Positions 1 through 8,560 of a DNA stretch of 37,161 nt are shown here, piece by piece. Each line of letters begins with the position of its first letter. Within the stretch, counting starts at the first letter, position 1. The notes beneath the pieces are model-generated. The model was not told the DNA's origin. It saw only the letters and a list, made by a program, of their open reading frames with translations, and searched no databases. The DNA is from Candidatus Methanoperedens sp. (lineage in GTDB: Archaea > Halobacteriota > Methanosarcinia > Methanosarcinales > Methanoperedenaceae), in contig JAPMTX010000155.1 in NCBI GenBank assembly GCA_026552855.1, positions 1 to 37,161 of the forward strand, read 5' to 3'. Made by a program: the position numbers and the translations under genes.

Positions 1-279
1 GCCTTATATCCACTCTCAACAGTCTGACAAACTTCTTAATATATATCCCCTCAAATTTATATGGGGGTTAAGAATATTTAAATATATTTGAATGGTTAAT
101 GTGACAATGTCAAGTTAATAATAAATCATAATATGAGGGCATAAAAGTTACCGGCGGTTTTTATTAATCTATAGTAAGTACCGTAAATTTAAATAACCAT
201 AGAAATAGACAATAAAGCTGGGGAAGCATTTTGGCAAAAGTTTAGAAAAGGCTTGAAGGATAGATGCAAAATATCATAA

Positions 280-1134
280 TCATGTGGTCTTTTTAAAACA
301 GCTCTCGTCTTTCTCTGTATATGCCTCGGCTTTTTCCCAGATGGTGAAGAACTTCTTCCTCAATTCCTCAGCAAGCTTTGTATCCCTGATATTGACCACA
401 GCAAAAACTTCATCAGGAGCTAACGGGTTTAGCATCTGGAGCAGGATATTTTCCCGGTCTATTATATCAAAAGGCGTGGCAGGTATTGTCGCAAGCCTGC
501 AATTGAACTCGTTCCCCATGTGTTTAAGCAGTTGCTTAACAGCAGGATAGTCTTCAAGCAAACTGAAATCCACATCTTTATTAAGGATTATCTTGACCTC
601 CACACCCTTTTTGATCGTTTCATAAAGGGCGTTGACGATATCAAGGTGTTCCTCCTTCATCAGCTCTTTTTTTAGTCTTTCTGACGTCATCTTGGGAGCC
701 ATGAAGAACAACAGTTCCTTCTGCGACCCGGATATGCATTCCCTGACAAGCTCACGGGATTTTTCTTCGCCTATAGCAACAGTCCAGAAAGTCCTGGCAG
801 ATCTGTTCGTCCTCAAACCTGTAAGCTCTGAAGTCAGGTTATTAGCCAGAGCCCCTATCTCTTCACCCTCGCGCTCGAGCTCTTCCTGTTTGTTTTTCAA
901 AAGCCTCTCAAGCGCGGTAGAAGGCTCTACGCATGCATACTTTCTCGGACGTGTATCCTGGGCGCGTATCAGGCGGAACTCTTCAAGGTCTGAGAGCACG
1001 TTGTATATCCGTCCCATGGGTATTTTCGCCTTTGCCGCTATCTCGTTAGCCTCTGCATCACCGAGTTTCAGAAGTGCTACGAACGCCTGCGCCTCATAAC
1101 CCGTGAGCCCTAATTTTCTCAGCTTCTCTATCAC
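280..1134 (-). CDS. TrmB-family transcriptional regulator
   Basis: A 284-residue cytoplasmic DNA-binding protein. Residues 1-75 form the TrmB winged helix: LGLTGYEAQAFVALLKLG, then IPMGRIYNVLSDLEE as recognition region, then PRKYACVEP, which is typical of TrmB proteins. A charged coiled coil (about 75-105) links to a C-terminal sensor-like domain (120-270). The start is GTG at 1134; a TATA-like box on the reverse strand (1157-1164) lies about 23 bases upstream, so the message is probably leaderless. It diverges from the RND exporter genes, and a perfect inverted repeat sits between them, so it probably controls that operon and itself. The ligand is not predictable. Family assignment is firm; the target is inferred. 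Confidence 0.88.
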   Translation of the reverse strand: MIEKLRKLGLTGYEAQAFVALLKLGDAEANEIAAKAKIPMGRIYNVLSDLEEFRLIRAQDTRPRKYACVEPSTALERLLKNKQEELEREGEEIGALANNLTSELTGLRTNRSARTFWTVAIGEEKSRELVRECISGSQKELLFFMAPKMTSERLKKELMKEEHLDIVNALYETIKKGVEVKIILNKDVDFSLLEDYPAVKQLLKHMGNEFNCRLATIPATPFDIIDRENILLQMLNPLAPDEVFAVVNIRDTKLAEELRKKFFTIWEKAEAYTEKDESCFKKTT

Positions 1135-1169
1135 ACTGGTTAATTTTTCTCCCTGATATTTAAAACTTT

Positions 1170-1201
1170 TGAATTAAACCACTTTAGAGTTGTTTAATTC
1201 A
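1170..1201. promoter_or_regulatory. Inverted repeat, candidate TrmB operator
   Basis: TGAATTAAAC (1170-1179) and its exact reverse complement GTTTAATTCA (1192-1201) are separated by 12 bases. The right arm ends six bases before the forward TATA-like box and the left arm begins just upstream of the reverse one, so a bound protein could affect both divergent promoters. Operator function is inferred from position and symmetry. Confidence 0.6.
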
Positions 1202-1207
1202 GAACAA

Positions 1208-1215
1208 TTTAAATA
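1208..1215 (+). promoter_or_regulatory. TATA box for the RND exporter operon
   Basis: TTTAAATA at 1208-1215 sits immediately after the candidate operator and about 72 bases before the first exporter ATG. It matches the archaeal TATA consensus; the implied leader is roughly 45-50 bases. Confidence 0.45.
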
Positions 1216-1286
1216 CATGGAAGGAAAGAATAAAGGAAAATTAGCAGGGATTGAACGAACACCAATTAAAAATACTTTAGGGATTT

Positions 1287-2465
1287 ATGCCAGATCTTCT
1301 CGAAACAAATTTGAAGAAGCTTGCTGAGATTCAAAGAAAACATACAAGGGTACTTGCGGTTCTGGTGGTTCTCGTAACGCTCGTACTGGGAATCGGTCTT
1401 AAAGACCTGACCATAAACTCGGATATCAGGAAAGAGATGCCCACCGAGATGCCAATATACAAACTCAATGATCAAATCTCAGACAAGTTCGGGGGCGCAG
1501 ATACAGTTGTGATAGCAGTACAGCTCGATGAATCCGTGGACTCGAAAAGCGCTGTCCGGGATATCCGTGACCCGGAATTGATAAAATCCCTCATGTTCCT
1601 CGACGAGAACCTGAGGGGTGAAGCGGGTGTGACCAGCATCGCTTCGCCTGCAAGTTTTTTCAGGGGCAAAAAGACAGTCTCGGCTGAAGAAATGACCGCA
1701 ACGCTGAGCACTCCGCAGGCGGAGGCGTTTTTTAGTAAGGATTACAGAATGGCGCTTATGTACATTACGGCAGATATAGGCTCGGGTGAAGATAAAGTAC
1801 AGAGCTTTAACAAACTTATCCAGCAGCAGATCGATTATACCCCGAAACCGCCTGGCGTAAAATTCAGCATCACTGGCGCGCCTATTCTCAGGATGACCAT
1901 CTTCGATCTGCTGAAGAGGGACGCCGCTTTTACACTCGCAGTGTCTGCTACCCTTATATTGATACTGCTTTTTGCAATGCAGCGGTCGTATATGCAGGGA
2001 CTTCTTGTATTCATCCCGCTCTCTCTCGGACTTATATGGACTATGGGAACGCTTGGATGGCTCGGAATACCACTCTCCGTGGCTACAGTGGGTCTAAGCT
2101 CCATGATCATGGGGCTCGGAGTAGAGTACGGCGTATTCGTGGTAAGCAGGTACAAAGAAGAGAGAGACAAGAGGGTGAGCCAGCTTGAATCTATGAAGAC
2201 AACGGTGCACGGGATAGGAACTGCAGTTATCGGGTCTGGACTGACCACGATCGTGGGTTTCGGGGTGCTGTCGTTCACAACCATGCCCATGATACAGCAC
2301 TTTGGTCAGACGCTCGCTCTGGGGATAGCCTACTGTCTACTTGCAGCGCTTTTTGCTAACCCCGTACTGATACTTCTGGAAGAGGATTATGAGTACAGCA
2401 GGACTCATAGAAAACTTGAGAAACTCACCAGGAAAAAAGAAGAACATATGCAAAGGGGCAGGTAA
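1287..2465 (+). CDS. RND/MMPL-type exporter, half-size subunit 1
   Basis: A 392-residue membrane protein of the RND superfamily (MMPL/HAE3 type). There is one N-terminal membrane helix (about 24-42), an extracytoplasmic domain to about residue 205, then a cluster of about five helices (206-365) holding the glycine-rich stretch SMIMGLGVEYGVFVVSRYKEE typical of RND helix 4 and its cytosolic exit. This is one six-helix RND unit; canonical RND pumps have two fused units. The next gene encodes the other unit, so the pair probably forms a heteromeric pump. The ATG at 1287 follows AGGG at 1279-1282. The substrate is unknown; hydrophobic or amphiphilic molecules are usual for the family. Confidence 0.85.
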   Translation: MPDLLETNLKKLAEIQRKHTRVLAVLVVLVTLVLGIGLKDLTINSDIRKEMPTEMPIYKLNDQISDKFGGADTVVIAVQLDESVDSKSAVRDIRDPELIKSLMFLDENLRGEAGVTSIASPASFFRGKKTVSAEEMTATLSTPQAEAFFSKDYRMALMYITADIGSGEDKVQSFNKLIQQQIDYTPKPPGVKFSITGAPILRMTIFDLLKRDAAFTLAVSATLILILLFAMQRSYMQGLLVFIPLSLGLIWTMGTLGWLGIPLSVATVGLSSMIMGLGVEYGVFVVSRYKEERDKRVSQLESMKTTVHGIGTAVIGSGLTTIVGFGVLSFTTMPMIQHFGQTLALGIAYCLLAALFANPVLILLEEDYEYSRTHRKLEKLTRKKEEHMQRGR

Positions 2466-2466
2466 T

Positions 2467-3615
2467 ATGATCAACAAGCTCATTGAAAAATATTCAGGTT
2501 TTATAACGCGCCGCCCTTTTATAGTGCTGGTACTTGTAGTTCTTATCACTGTGTTCTCAATCCAGATGGCAGGCACCATCCAGACAAAAAAGACCGAGAT
2601 GAGGGATTTCCTTCCAAAGGATGTCGAGGCTATTGGTACCCTTTTCGCGGTAGAGGATGAGTTCGGCAGCACCAATATCGTGTATCTTGTTGTAGAGGTG
2701 GACCCCCAGTATACAGGGTCGGATGAGGTCCCGGATGTCAGGGATCCCAGGGCTATAAGGTATATGAACCAGCTTTCGGACCTGGCGCTCCATACGCAGG
2801 ACGTGCTTGAAGTCACAAGCCCAGCCTCAGTTCTGAAGAGTATAAACGACGGCAGGCTTCTGGAATCCCGGAGGGATATCCAGGAGATTACTTATAAGAA
2901 CGGGCTGCTTGATAGCTATGTCAGTAAGGACTACGCCCTGGCGCTGGTAAAGGTAAAAACGACCGACGATGTTGATCTTGAGAACCTTGAGAGGGAACTT
3001 GATAAGATAATCGCCCAGGTTCCGGAGCCACCCGGAATAAAAACAAGCCTCGGCGGCAGTGTGATGGAAAGCAGAGTTATGGAAGAATCCATAGGTCCTG
3101 ATATGGCAAGAACTTCCCTTTACTCACTTGTCGGGATCCTGGCTATCATACTGCTCCTGTTCCGCTCGATCAAATACGGGTTCACGCCCATGACCACGAT
3201 AATATTCGGGAGCATCTGGGCGATGGGCTATGTAGGGCTTATCGGGATGGGATTGACCTCCCAGACCTCAGGTGTGCTGTCAATGATAATGGGCATAGGG
3301 ATAGATTTCGGGATACAGGTGGTCACAAGGTACAGGCTTGAGCTTCCAGGCAAGTCTCCAGAAGAAGCGATGGCGGTCTCGCTGAACAATGTCATGATCC
3401 CCATGTCCACGACAACGCTTGCAGCTCTCATAGGCTTCGGGGCTATGTCCCTTGGCAAGCTGACATTTTTAGCAGATATGGGGACGATAATGGGCTACGG
3501 GGTCGTGGCAAGTATGCTTGCGGCTATAACAATAGTCCCTGCACTTATTGTCATATTTGATAAATTTAATATAAAAACTATGTATGAGAAATTAACAAAC
3601 AGATTAGAGGTTTGA
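2467..3615 (+). CDS. RND/MMPL-type exporter, half-size subunit 2
   Basis: A 382-residue six-helix RND unit, homologous to the preceding gene product: N-terminal helix (about 17-36), extracytoplasmic domain, then about five helices with SMIMGIGIDFGIQVVTRYR. The ATG at 2467, one base after the upstream stop, is preferred to a longer in-frame start at 2389 because the extra 26 residues would overlap the upstream gene and GGGGCAGG lies just before 2467. The paired RND helices carry an acidic residue in the GIDFG segment (GVEYG in subunit 1), where RND proton relays are found. It is probably co-translated with subunit 1 and with the secreted protein that follows after two bases. Confidence 0.85.
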   Translation: MINKLIEKYSGFITRRPFIVLVLVVLITVFSIQMAGTIQTKKTEMRDFLPKDVEAIGTLFAVEDEFGSTNIVYLVVEVDPQYTGSDEVPDVRDPRAIRYMNQLSDLALHTQDVLEVTSPASVLKSINDGRLLESRRDIQEITYKNGLLDSYVSKDYALALVKVKTTDDVDLENLERELDKIIAQVPEPPGIKTSLGGSVMESRVMEESIGPDMARTSLYSLVGILAIILLLFRSIKYGFTPMTTIIFGSIWAMGYVGLIGMGLTSQTSGVLSMIMGIGIDFGIQVVTRYRLELPGKSPEEAMAVSLNNVMIPMSTTTLAALIGFGAMSLGKLTFLADMGTIMGYGVVASMLAAITIVPALIVIFDKFNIKTMYEKLTNRLEV

Positions 3616-3617
3616 AT

Positions 3618-4874
3618 ATGAGAAGCAGATTATTTTCCGGGATTACCCTGATAGGCATGCTGATAATATTTTCAGCAGGATTAAGTCCTGCTGCCGCCGG
3701 TCCTATTACCGGAGGTACGGGAAGCAAGATACAGATGAATTTCATGTACCAGGACCCTGATCCTGCAGAGGCTGGAAAATATATAGATTTAAGATGGCAG
3801 ATCGTGAACACGGTGGGTGGAACGACAGAGAATCTCAGGTTCCGCCTTGAGGCTGGGTATCCGTTCACTTTTGATGCAGGCGATACGCCAGACAAGTACC
3901 TGGGTACATCGGCAGGAACGAACGATAAGGAAATCTACTATATCCTGCACTACAAGCTCAAAGTAGCGGATAGTGCGCTCAAAGGAACATATAATGTAAC
4001 GCTGGGATGGACGACCGGGGAAGGATGGACAAAGAAGGATTTCCCGGTATACATCGATCCCAGGCAATCCGATTTCGTGGTGGGCGCTCTTGTGACCTCG
4101 CCTGAGAAGCTGATAGCGGATACGGACGAAGCAAAGCTGTCGGTCAATATCGACAATATAGGGAAGGGCAAAGCCGAGAATGTCAAAGTTAAGCTTCTTT
4201 TGCCTGAAGGATTTAAGCCTACGTACAGTTACTCGGATGAGGACAGCCTCGGCATAATCGATAAGGGAAGCAGCAAGGAAGCGACTTTTTACGTGGATAT
4301 CAATGAGAACATCACTGAAGGGGAATACGGCGCAAAACTCAATATTACATACAGGGACGAGAACGATGAGGATAACCAGTACAGGACAAAGACCCTTGAC
4401 CTGAGGATTCCCATCAAGCCTGCCCCGCATCTTATTATTGAATCCATTGCATCCACTCCGGAGAACATAGTGCCAGGAGGTAAAGCCGATATCCTCATAA
4501 AGGTCAGGAACGCAGGCAATGAGAAGGCTCAGTCTGTTTCCCTGCGCGTGTTCAAAGACTCATCCCAGCCCTTTGAGTTCAGCGAAAAATCGGATTTCAT
4601 TGGAAAACTGGAACCCGGAGAGAGCGGCGAGGCTGTGATAAGATTGGGAGTCGATGGTGCCGCAGCTGCAAAGAAGTACCTGCTTGATGTGGAATTGAGA
4701 GGCATCGACCAGAAAGAGAACGTAGTGGTGTTCAGGCGGACCGTGCCGCTGACCGTAGCAGCGGAATCCGGCTCGCCGTTGAAATCCATGGGCTTGCTGC
4801 TTGGAGCGGTTGTTGTACTCGGCGGTGCAGGTGCGGCGTACTATTTAAAGAACGGGAGGAGAAAGAGTTTATAA
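3618..4874 (+). CDS. Secreted, C-terminally anchored COG1361-like protein
   Basis: A 418-residue extracytoplasmic protein. It has a signal peptide (residues 1-27, ending LSPAAA), then repeated beta-sandwich (CARDB/S-layer-like, COG1361) domains marked by phrases such as KLSVNIDNIGKGKAENVKVK and ADILIKVRNAGNEKAQSVSL, and a single C-terminal helix (about 392-411) followed by a basic tail. The ATG at 3618 has AGAGGT at 3606-3611; a TTG six bases earlier overlaps the upstream stop and is less likely. It is the third gene of the exporter operon. COG1361 proteins often accompany archaeal RND exporters, and an envelope-adaptor or periplasmic partner role is inferred. Its stop abuts the pheT stop with no spacer. 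Confidence 0.75.
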   Translation: MRSRLFSGITLIGMLIIFSAGLSPAAAGPITGGTGSKIQMNFMYQDPDPAEAGKYIDLRWQIVNTVGGTTENLRFRLEAGYPFTFDAGDTPDKYLGTSAGTNDKEIYYILHYKLKVADSALKGTYNVTLGWTTGEGWTKKDFPVYIDPRQSDFVVGALVTSPEKLIADTDEAKLSVNIDNIGKGKAENVKVKLLLPEGFKPTYSYSDEDSLGIIDKGSSKEATFYVDINENITEGEYGAKLNITYRDENDEDNQYRTKTLDLRIPIKPAPHLIIESIASTPENIVPGGKADILIKVRNAGNEKAQSVSLRVFKDSSQPFEFSEKSDFIGKLEPGESGEAVIRLGVDGAAAAKKYLLDVELRGIDQKENVVVFRRTVPLTVAAESGSPLKSMGLLLGAVVVLGGAGAAYYLKNGRRKSL

Positions 4875-6473
4875 CTATAATTTCAGTTCAAACCCGATGA
4901 TGGGATGTTCCAGCCCGAAGTTCAAAATGACCTCAGGGTGAATCTCACCGAACACCCCGGCTCTTTCGCCATTGATCATGATATCCGCGCGCCTGCCCTC
5001 GATGAAGGCAGGATCGCCAGATTCAGCGACCTCGTACTCCAGGTGCCTCTCCCTCATCACGGCATCCACCACAGACTGGATCTCGGTGAAATTAGCCTGC
5101 GGATGAATGGCGACAGCCCCAAGGCGCTGCCCGGTCATGCAATTCATCACTGTTTCGCCCACTTCGAATATCCGCTGAGGCAGCTCACGGTGCTGGTTTA
5201 TCGATAATATTTCAAGCAGGTTGGGCAAAAGCGAGGGACGGACTATGGTGTGGTCCTCGCTTATGGGGTACAGGATATGGGTGATGCCTTTTTCCTTTTC
5301 CCGGCGCATCATCTCGAACTGGACGCGCTCGTTTGTGAGCGTGAAGGGCATTACCTCAAAATAGCCGAGCCCGATCATGATCTCACGGAGCGAGTCCCTA
5401 AGCTTTGAGATCGGGTGCGCGCTGCCGATAGTGGAAGTTGGCGGAAGCTCAGGCTTTATTTTATCAAAACCGTACCCTATGGCAATATCCTCTATCAGGT
5501 CCCAGCTATGCAGGATATCCGCACGGTAAGCCGGAACCGATACTTCGATCATATTTCTTGAAGCTTTTGCGCCGTACCTCATCTTTTCAAGGCTGCGTGT
5601 GATCTCTTCATCTGTAAGTTTGAGCCCGAGAAGCTCTTCGACCTCGCTCCTTTTTAATTCCATGCGGGCGGGCTCAAGCTGCGGGGTCTGCATTCTGTCG
5701 TCAATGGTAACAGATTCGATTCTCCCTCCGCGTTCTGCCAGAGAGGCTGCTACGATATTCAGGGCAGTAGATACGGCAGGATCAAGACCTGTCACTTCAA
5801 TAAACAGGTCGGTTGTTTCTTCTGTTACCCGTGTAAGTTCGCCGTTGATGATGGGCGGGAATGAGAGCACATGGTTATCGGCATCAAGAATGAGCGGGTA
5901 TTTATCGAATTTTTCAAGGATGTGCGCGAATTTGATACCTTTTGGATGCTTCTCAAGTATCTCCTTCAAAGTCATTGGTTCTGTGAAGTCAAGAGGCACG
6001 AACCTGAAATTCGGCTGTTTTGCAACGTACCTGAAAGGCGGTTTTATCCTTGCGAGATCGTGAACTCCTATGGAAACTTTCCTCCGGTTCCTCCCCACAG
6101 CCCAGTGAAGCGACTCCTGAAGCGCCATAAGCGATTCGATGCTGCGGGAATTGAACCGCATCCCGCGCACGACCGCACATGCAAGGTACGGTCTGATTTT
6201 CTCAATCTCCTTATCTTTTGTTATTTTTATCCCCGACGGGGTGACTTTGAACTCCCGGATGCCGGTCTCTATATCAAGGAACCCACGCAGCGCGCGCGCC
6301 ACTCCTTCCACACTGTAAAGGTCGGGTCTGTTCGGGAAGAACTCGATATCAACATGGTCTTCCTCGATCCGCTCGATATCGCATCCCATCATCGGGATCC
6401 GCCGGATGATTGTGTCTTTATCTGCTCCTGAAAGTTCCTCAAGGTCGTCGTAGTATAGCGTAATAACAGGCAT
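4875..6473 (-). CDS. pheT: Phenylalanyl-tRNA synthetase beta subunit
   Basis: A 532-residue cytoplasmic subunit of the alpha2-beta2 enzyme that charges tRNA-Phe. The length and the N-terminus ([16 protein letters not shown], then [20 protein letters not shown]) match archaeal/eukaryotic PheT, which lacks the bacterial N-terminal EMAP-like extension. A B3/B4 editing domain is expected in the first half, a B5 domain at about 265-335 ([19 protein letters not shown]), and a catalytic-like core with [11 protein letters not shown] and RIFEVGE in the second half. The ATG at 6473 is preceded by AGGCGA. pheS is not adjacent. It is convergent with the secreted protein at 3618-4874 and divergent from 6704. 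Confidence 0.96.
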   Translation of the reverse strand: MPVITLYYDDLEELSGADKDTIIRRIPMMGCDIERIEEDHVDIEFFPNRPDLYSVEGVARALRGFLDIETGIREFKVTPSGIKITKDKEIEKIRPYLACAVVRGMRFNSRSIESLMALQESLHWAVGRNRRKVSIGVHDLARIKPPFRYVAKQPNFRFVPLDFTEPMTLKEILEKHPKGIKFAHILEKFDKYPLILDADNHVLSFPPIINGELTRVTEETTDLFIEVTGLDPAVSTALNIVAASLAERGGRIESVTIDDRMQTPQLEPARMELKRSEVEELLGLKLTDEEITRSLEKMRYGAKASRNMIEVSVPAYRADILHSWDLIEDIAIGYGFDKIKPELPPTSTIGSAHPISKLRDSLREIMIGLGYFEVMPFTLTNERVQFEMMRREKEKGITHILYPISEDHTIVRPSLLPNLLEILSINQHRELPQRIFEVGETVMNCMTGQRLGAVAIHPQANFTEIQSVVDAVMRERHLEYEVAESGDPAFIEGRRADIMINGERAGVFGEIHPEVILNFGLEHPIIGFELKL

Positions 6474-6703
6474 TGTAATCGCCTGAAAAAGGAATGGATA
6501 ATATATTAATTATTCTGTTCAACAAGCTGTAGACTGCGGTCAGAAGAATAAGCTGTTATTATAACTTTATATAGATTGTTTTTCAAAGAAAAGCATTTAT
6601 AAACAACAAAAAACCGAAATAAACTTTATTAAACTGTAAAAAGTATAAAAACTTTGGATAAATTTATATTAGTAGTGTCCGTTCAGAGACAAGTGATCAA
6701 AAT

Positions 6704-8290
6704 ATGACAAAGTGGTTGAGGCGGGTACAGGATAAGGTACAGGATAAGGTACGGGATAAAAGAGAAAAACCTTTTATAAGCGTTGTCATCACACTGGCTA
6801 TTGTTTCAATGCTAATTCTCTCTGGCCCTGCAAATGCTGTGCAGGTTAGTATAAATGCCACTCGTTTGGATAACCTCAGGGTGGGAGAAACCGGTTCTTT
6901 TTATGTTAATGTAACAATTGGTGCAAATGAAAGGATTCCAGTTACTAATATCTCTGTTGAGGGTCTTCCAGAAATCGAGGGGTCTCCCAGCGGTATATTG
7001 ATTTTCAATGTAAGCGATTTCGATAAGACGGGTGATTTTAGGATAAAGGGTAATTACAATATATCCTTAATCGAGCAGTACGGGCTGGTTAAAGGTTTTG
7101 GATACGGCTACGGTTATGTTAATAACAGTGGTTCACCGCCTTATTCAGGGTATGGAGACAGATATCAGTTCTATGGATATGGCTACGGTTATGGATACGA
7201 TTCAGGTAGCTCCACGTCTTACACAAGGCTCGTATATAAAATAGCAGTAAATACAACTGGAGCAGAAGCAAAGCAATACGAGGCAACCGTAAAAGTTAAC
7301 GCGGGCGATGATGTAACGGGCAAGAGTGTGGTGTTTGAGGAATCTCTAAGTTTCAGTTTACAGCCTGCTTCCCCGCATGTTCAAGCATCCGGTTCGCCGG
7401 CAATAACAGGATTTGCTCCTAAAACATCGCCTGTCATGAATTTTATCGGGGAAGCCAGAACATTCAACATTACCACCAATCAGACGGTGAATGTAACATG
7501 GTATATCAACGGGACTGAGGTATTCAGCCAGACTGGTAATGATGAATCATCTTACACCAATAACAGTGCAGCGCGGGGAACATGGATTGTAAATGCCACA
7601 GCAAGGAACGCCAACGGCACAGTTTCAAAAGAGTGGACCTGGATAGTGATAACGCCCACTTCACCTGCAAGAATACATGCCTCGGTAGAGATCAAACCAG
7701 ATACCCTGAATCTTGCCAGCAAAGGAAAATTTAAAGCTTTCATTACCCTGGGCGAAGGCTACAGTGCGGCGGATATAGATCCCGGAACAGTGATATGCGA
7801 GGGTGCCCGTGCCATTAAATGGAAGATCTCGAAGAAAAATGGCGGCACGTTAATAACTACGTTTAACAGGCAGGATTTAATAGGTGTGCCTGCTGGAAAC
7901 GATGTGACCCTGAACGTTACAGGAAAACTTTATGATGGAACATCCTTTGAAGGCAGCGATATAGTAAGGACCATGTATAAAGGAACGAAGAACGATGAAG
8001 ATGACGACGAAGTTGACGAGGAACATGATGAAGTTGACGAGGAACATGATGAAGTTGACGAGGAACATGACGAAGTTGACGAGGAACATGACGAACTTGG
8101 TGAGAAACATATCAAGCGTGTGGACAATGACAGTGAAGATATCAAGAATGTAGATCACGGCAATAAGGGTGGCAATAAGGGTATCAAGAACGTAGACCAT
8201 GACAATGAGAAAATGCCTAACAAGAATAACGATAAGAAGGAGAATAAAGGCAAAGGCAAAGGCAAAGGCAAGGGAAAAGGCAGAGACTGA
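6704..8290 (+). CDS. Secreted repeat-rich protein with acidic-His and Lys-Gly tail
   Basis: A 528-residue protein of unknown function. The N-terminus has three VQDK-type repeats and then a signal or anchor helix (about 26-46). The ectodomain carries many N-glycosylation-type NxT/S sites, two clusters of alternating Gly-Tyr (GYGYGY) near 130-160, and a PKD/Ig-like segment (NQTVNVTWYINGTEVF, then GTWIVNATARNANGT). The tail has four perfect DEVDEEH units plus a diverged one, then NKGGNKGIKN-type repeats and a terminal KGKGKGKGKG run. The ATG at 6704 follows a good archaeal Shine-Dalgarno (GTGATC, 6693-6698). A strong hairpin terminator follows. The acidic-His repeats suggest divalent metal binding and the Lys-Gly end a polyanion contact; both are guesses. 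Confidence 0.7.
   Translation: MTKWLRRVQDKVQDKVRDKREKPFISVVITLAIVSMLILSGPANAVQVSINATRLDNLRVGETGSFYVNVTIGANERIPVTNISVEGLPEIEGSPSGILIFNVSDFDKTGDFRIKGNYNISLIEQYGLVKGFGYGYGYVNNSGSPPYSGYGDRYQFYGYGYGYGYDSGSSTSYTRLVYKIAVNTTGAEAKQYEATVKVNAGDDVTGKSVVFEESLSFSLQPASPHVQASGSPAITGFAPKTSPVMNFIGEARTFNITTNQTVNVTWYINGTEVFSQTGNDESSYTNNSAARGTWIVNATARNANGTVSKEWTWIVITPTSPARIHASVEIKPDTLNLASKGKFKAFITLGEGYSAADIDPGTVICEGARAIKWKISKKNGGTLITTFNRQDLIGVPAGNDVTLNVTGKLYDGTSFEGSDIVRTMYKGTKNDEDDDEVDEEHDEVDEEHDEVDEEHDEVDEEHDELGEKHIKRVDNDSEDIKNVDHGNKGGNKGIKNVDHDNEKMPNKNNDKKENKGKGKGKGKGKGRD
6724..6759 (+). repeat. Three tandem 12-bp repeats at 5' end of gene
   Basis: Unit GGTACAGGATAA occurs at 6724, 6736 and 6748 (the third has one A-to-G change). 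The units stay in frame and encode VQDK, VQDK, VRDK. Confidence 0.85.
8006..8110 (+). repeat. Tandem 21-bp repeats encoding DEVDEEH
   Basis: Four nearly identical 21-bp units run from 8006, 8027, 8048 and 8069. A fifth, diverged unit (DELGEKH) ends at 8110. Differences are mainly synonymous GAC/GAT changes, so the array expanded recently. Confidence 0.9.
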
Positions 8291-8331
8291 TACATATTAT
8301 TGAATTCAGGTATAATCGCCCCTCACTTATC

Positions 8332-8369
8332 AATAATTGGGATAAAACCCAATTATTATTTTTTATTTT
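8332..8369 (+). terminator. Hairpin plus T-rich tract
   Basis: AATAATTGGG (8332-8341), a six-base loop, and its exact complement CCCAATTATT (8348-8357) are followed by a T-rich run. This closes the gene ending at 8290 and insulates the tRNA that follows. Confidence 0.75.
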
Positions 8370-8450
8370 GGTTGCTTTTAACACTCAAATTTTTTTTATA
8401 AACGATAAGTTAAAGTCTGTATACTGATATTTAGACCTGAAACTTCCAGA

Positions 8451-8540
8451 GGGCGCGTGGCCTAGTCCGGATATGGCGGCAGCCTCCTAAGACTTTTTGG
8501 AGTAAGCTGTAGGTCGGGGGTTCGAATCCCTCCGCGCCCG
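8451..8540 (+). tRNA. tRNA-Arg (anticodon CCU) with a 15-nt intron
   Basis: The acceptor stem GGGCGCG/CGCGCCC (8451-8457, 8533-8539) is perfect. The T arm is GGGGG-TTCGAAT-CCCTC (8516-8532). The anticodon stem GCAGC/GCTGT (8479-8483, 8506-8510) encloses anticodon CCT at 8486-8488. An archaeal bulge-helix-bulge is visible: central 4-bp helix CTCC/GGAG with a three-base TAA bulge on each side. Cleavage at the canonical positions removes 8490-8504 and leaves the 7-base loop CTCCTAA. The discriminator is G8540. CCA is not encoded. Confidence 0.92.
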
Positions 8541-8560
8541 TTCTTAACTCAGCGGTATCC

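Noticed and set aside
1-279. Possible small gene or RNA at the left edge
   Set aside because: AT-rich sequence with only a weak CCCC/GGGG pairing near 48-68; no coding frame, tRNA or named element.
632-1099. Forward-strand coding regions opposite the TrmB gene
   Set aside because: Antisense shadows of a well-conserved regulator, with no ribosome sites or recognisable protein features. The same applies to other long antisense frames such as 10568-11344, 25292-25753 and 32285-33226.
2389-2466. Longer N-terminus for the second RND subunit
   Set aside because: It overlaps the first subunit's coding region in a different frame; ATG 2467 follows the stop directly and has a ribosome site.
8006-8110. 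CRISPR-like array
   Set aside because: The repeats are in frame, contiguous with no spacers and lie inside a coding sequence.
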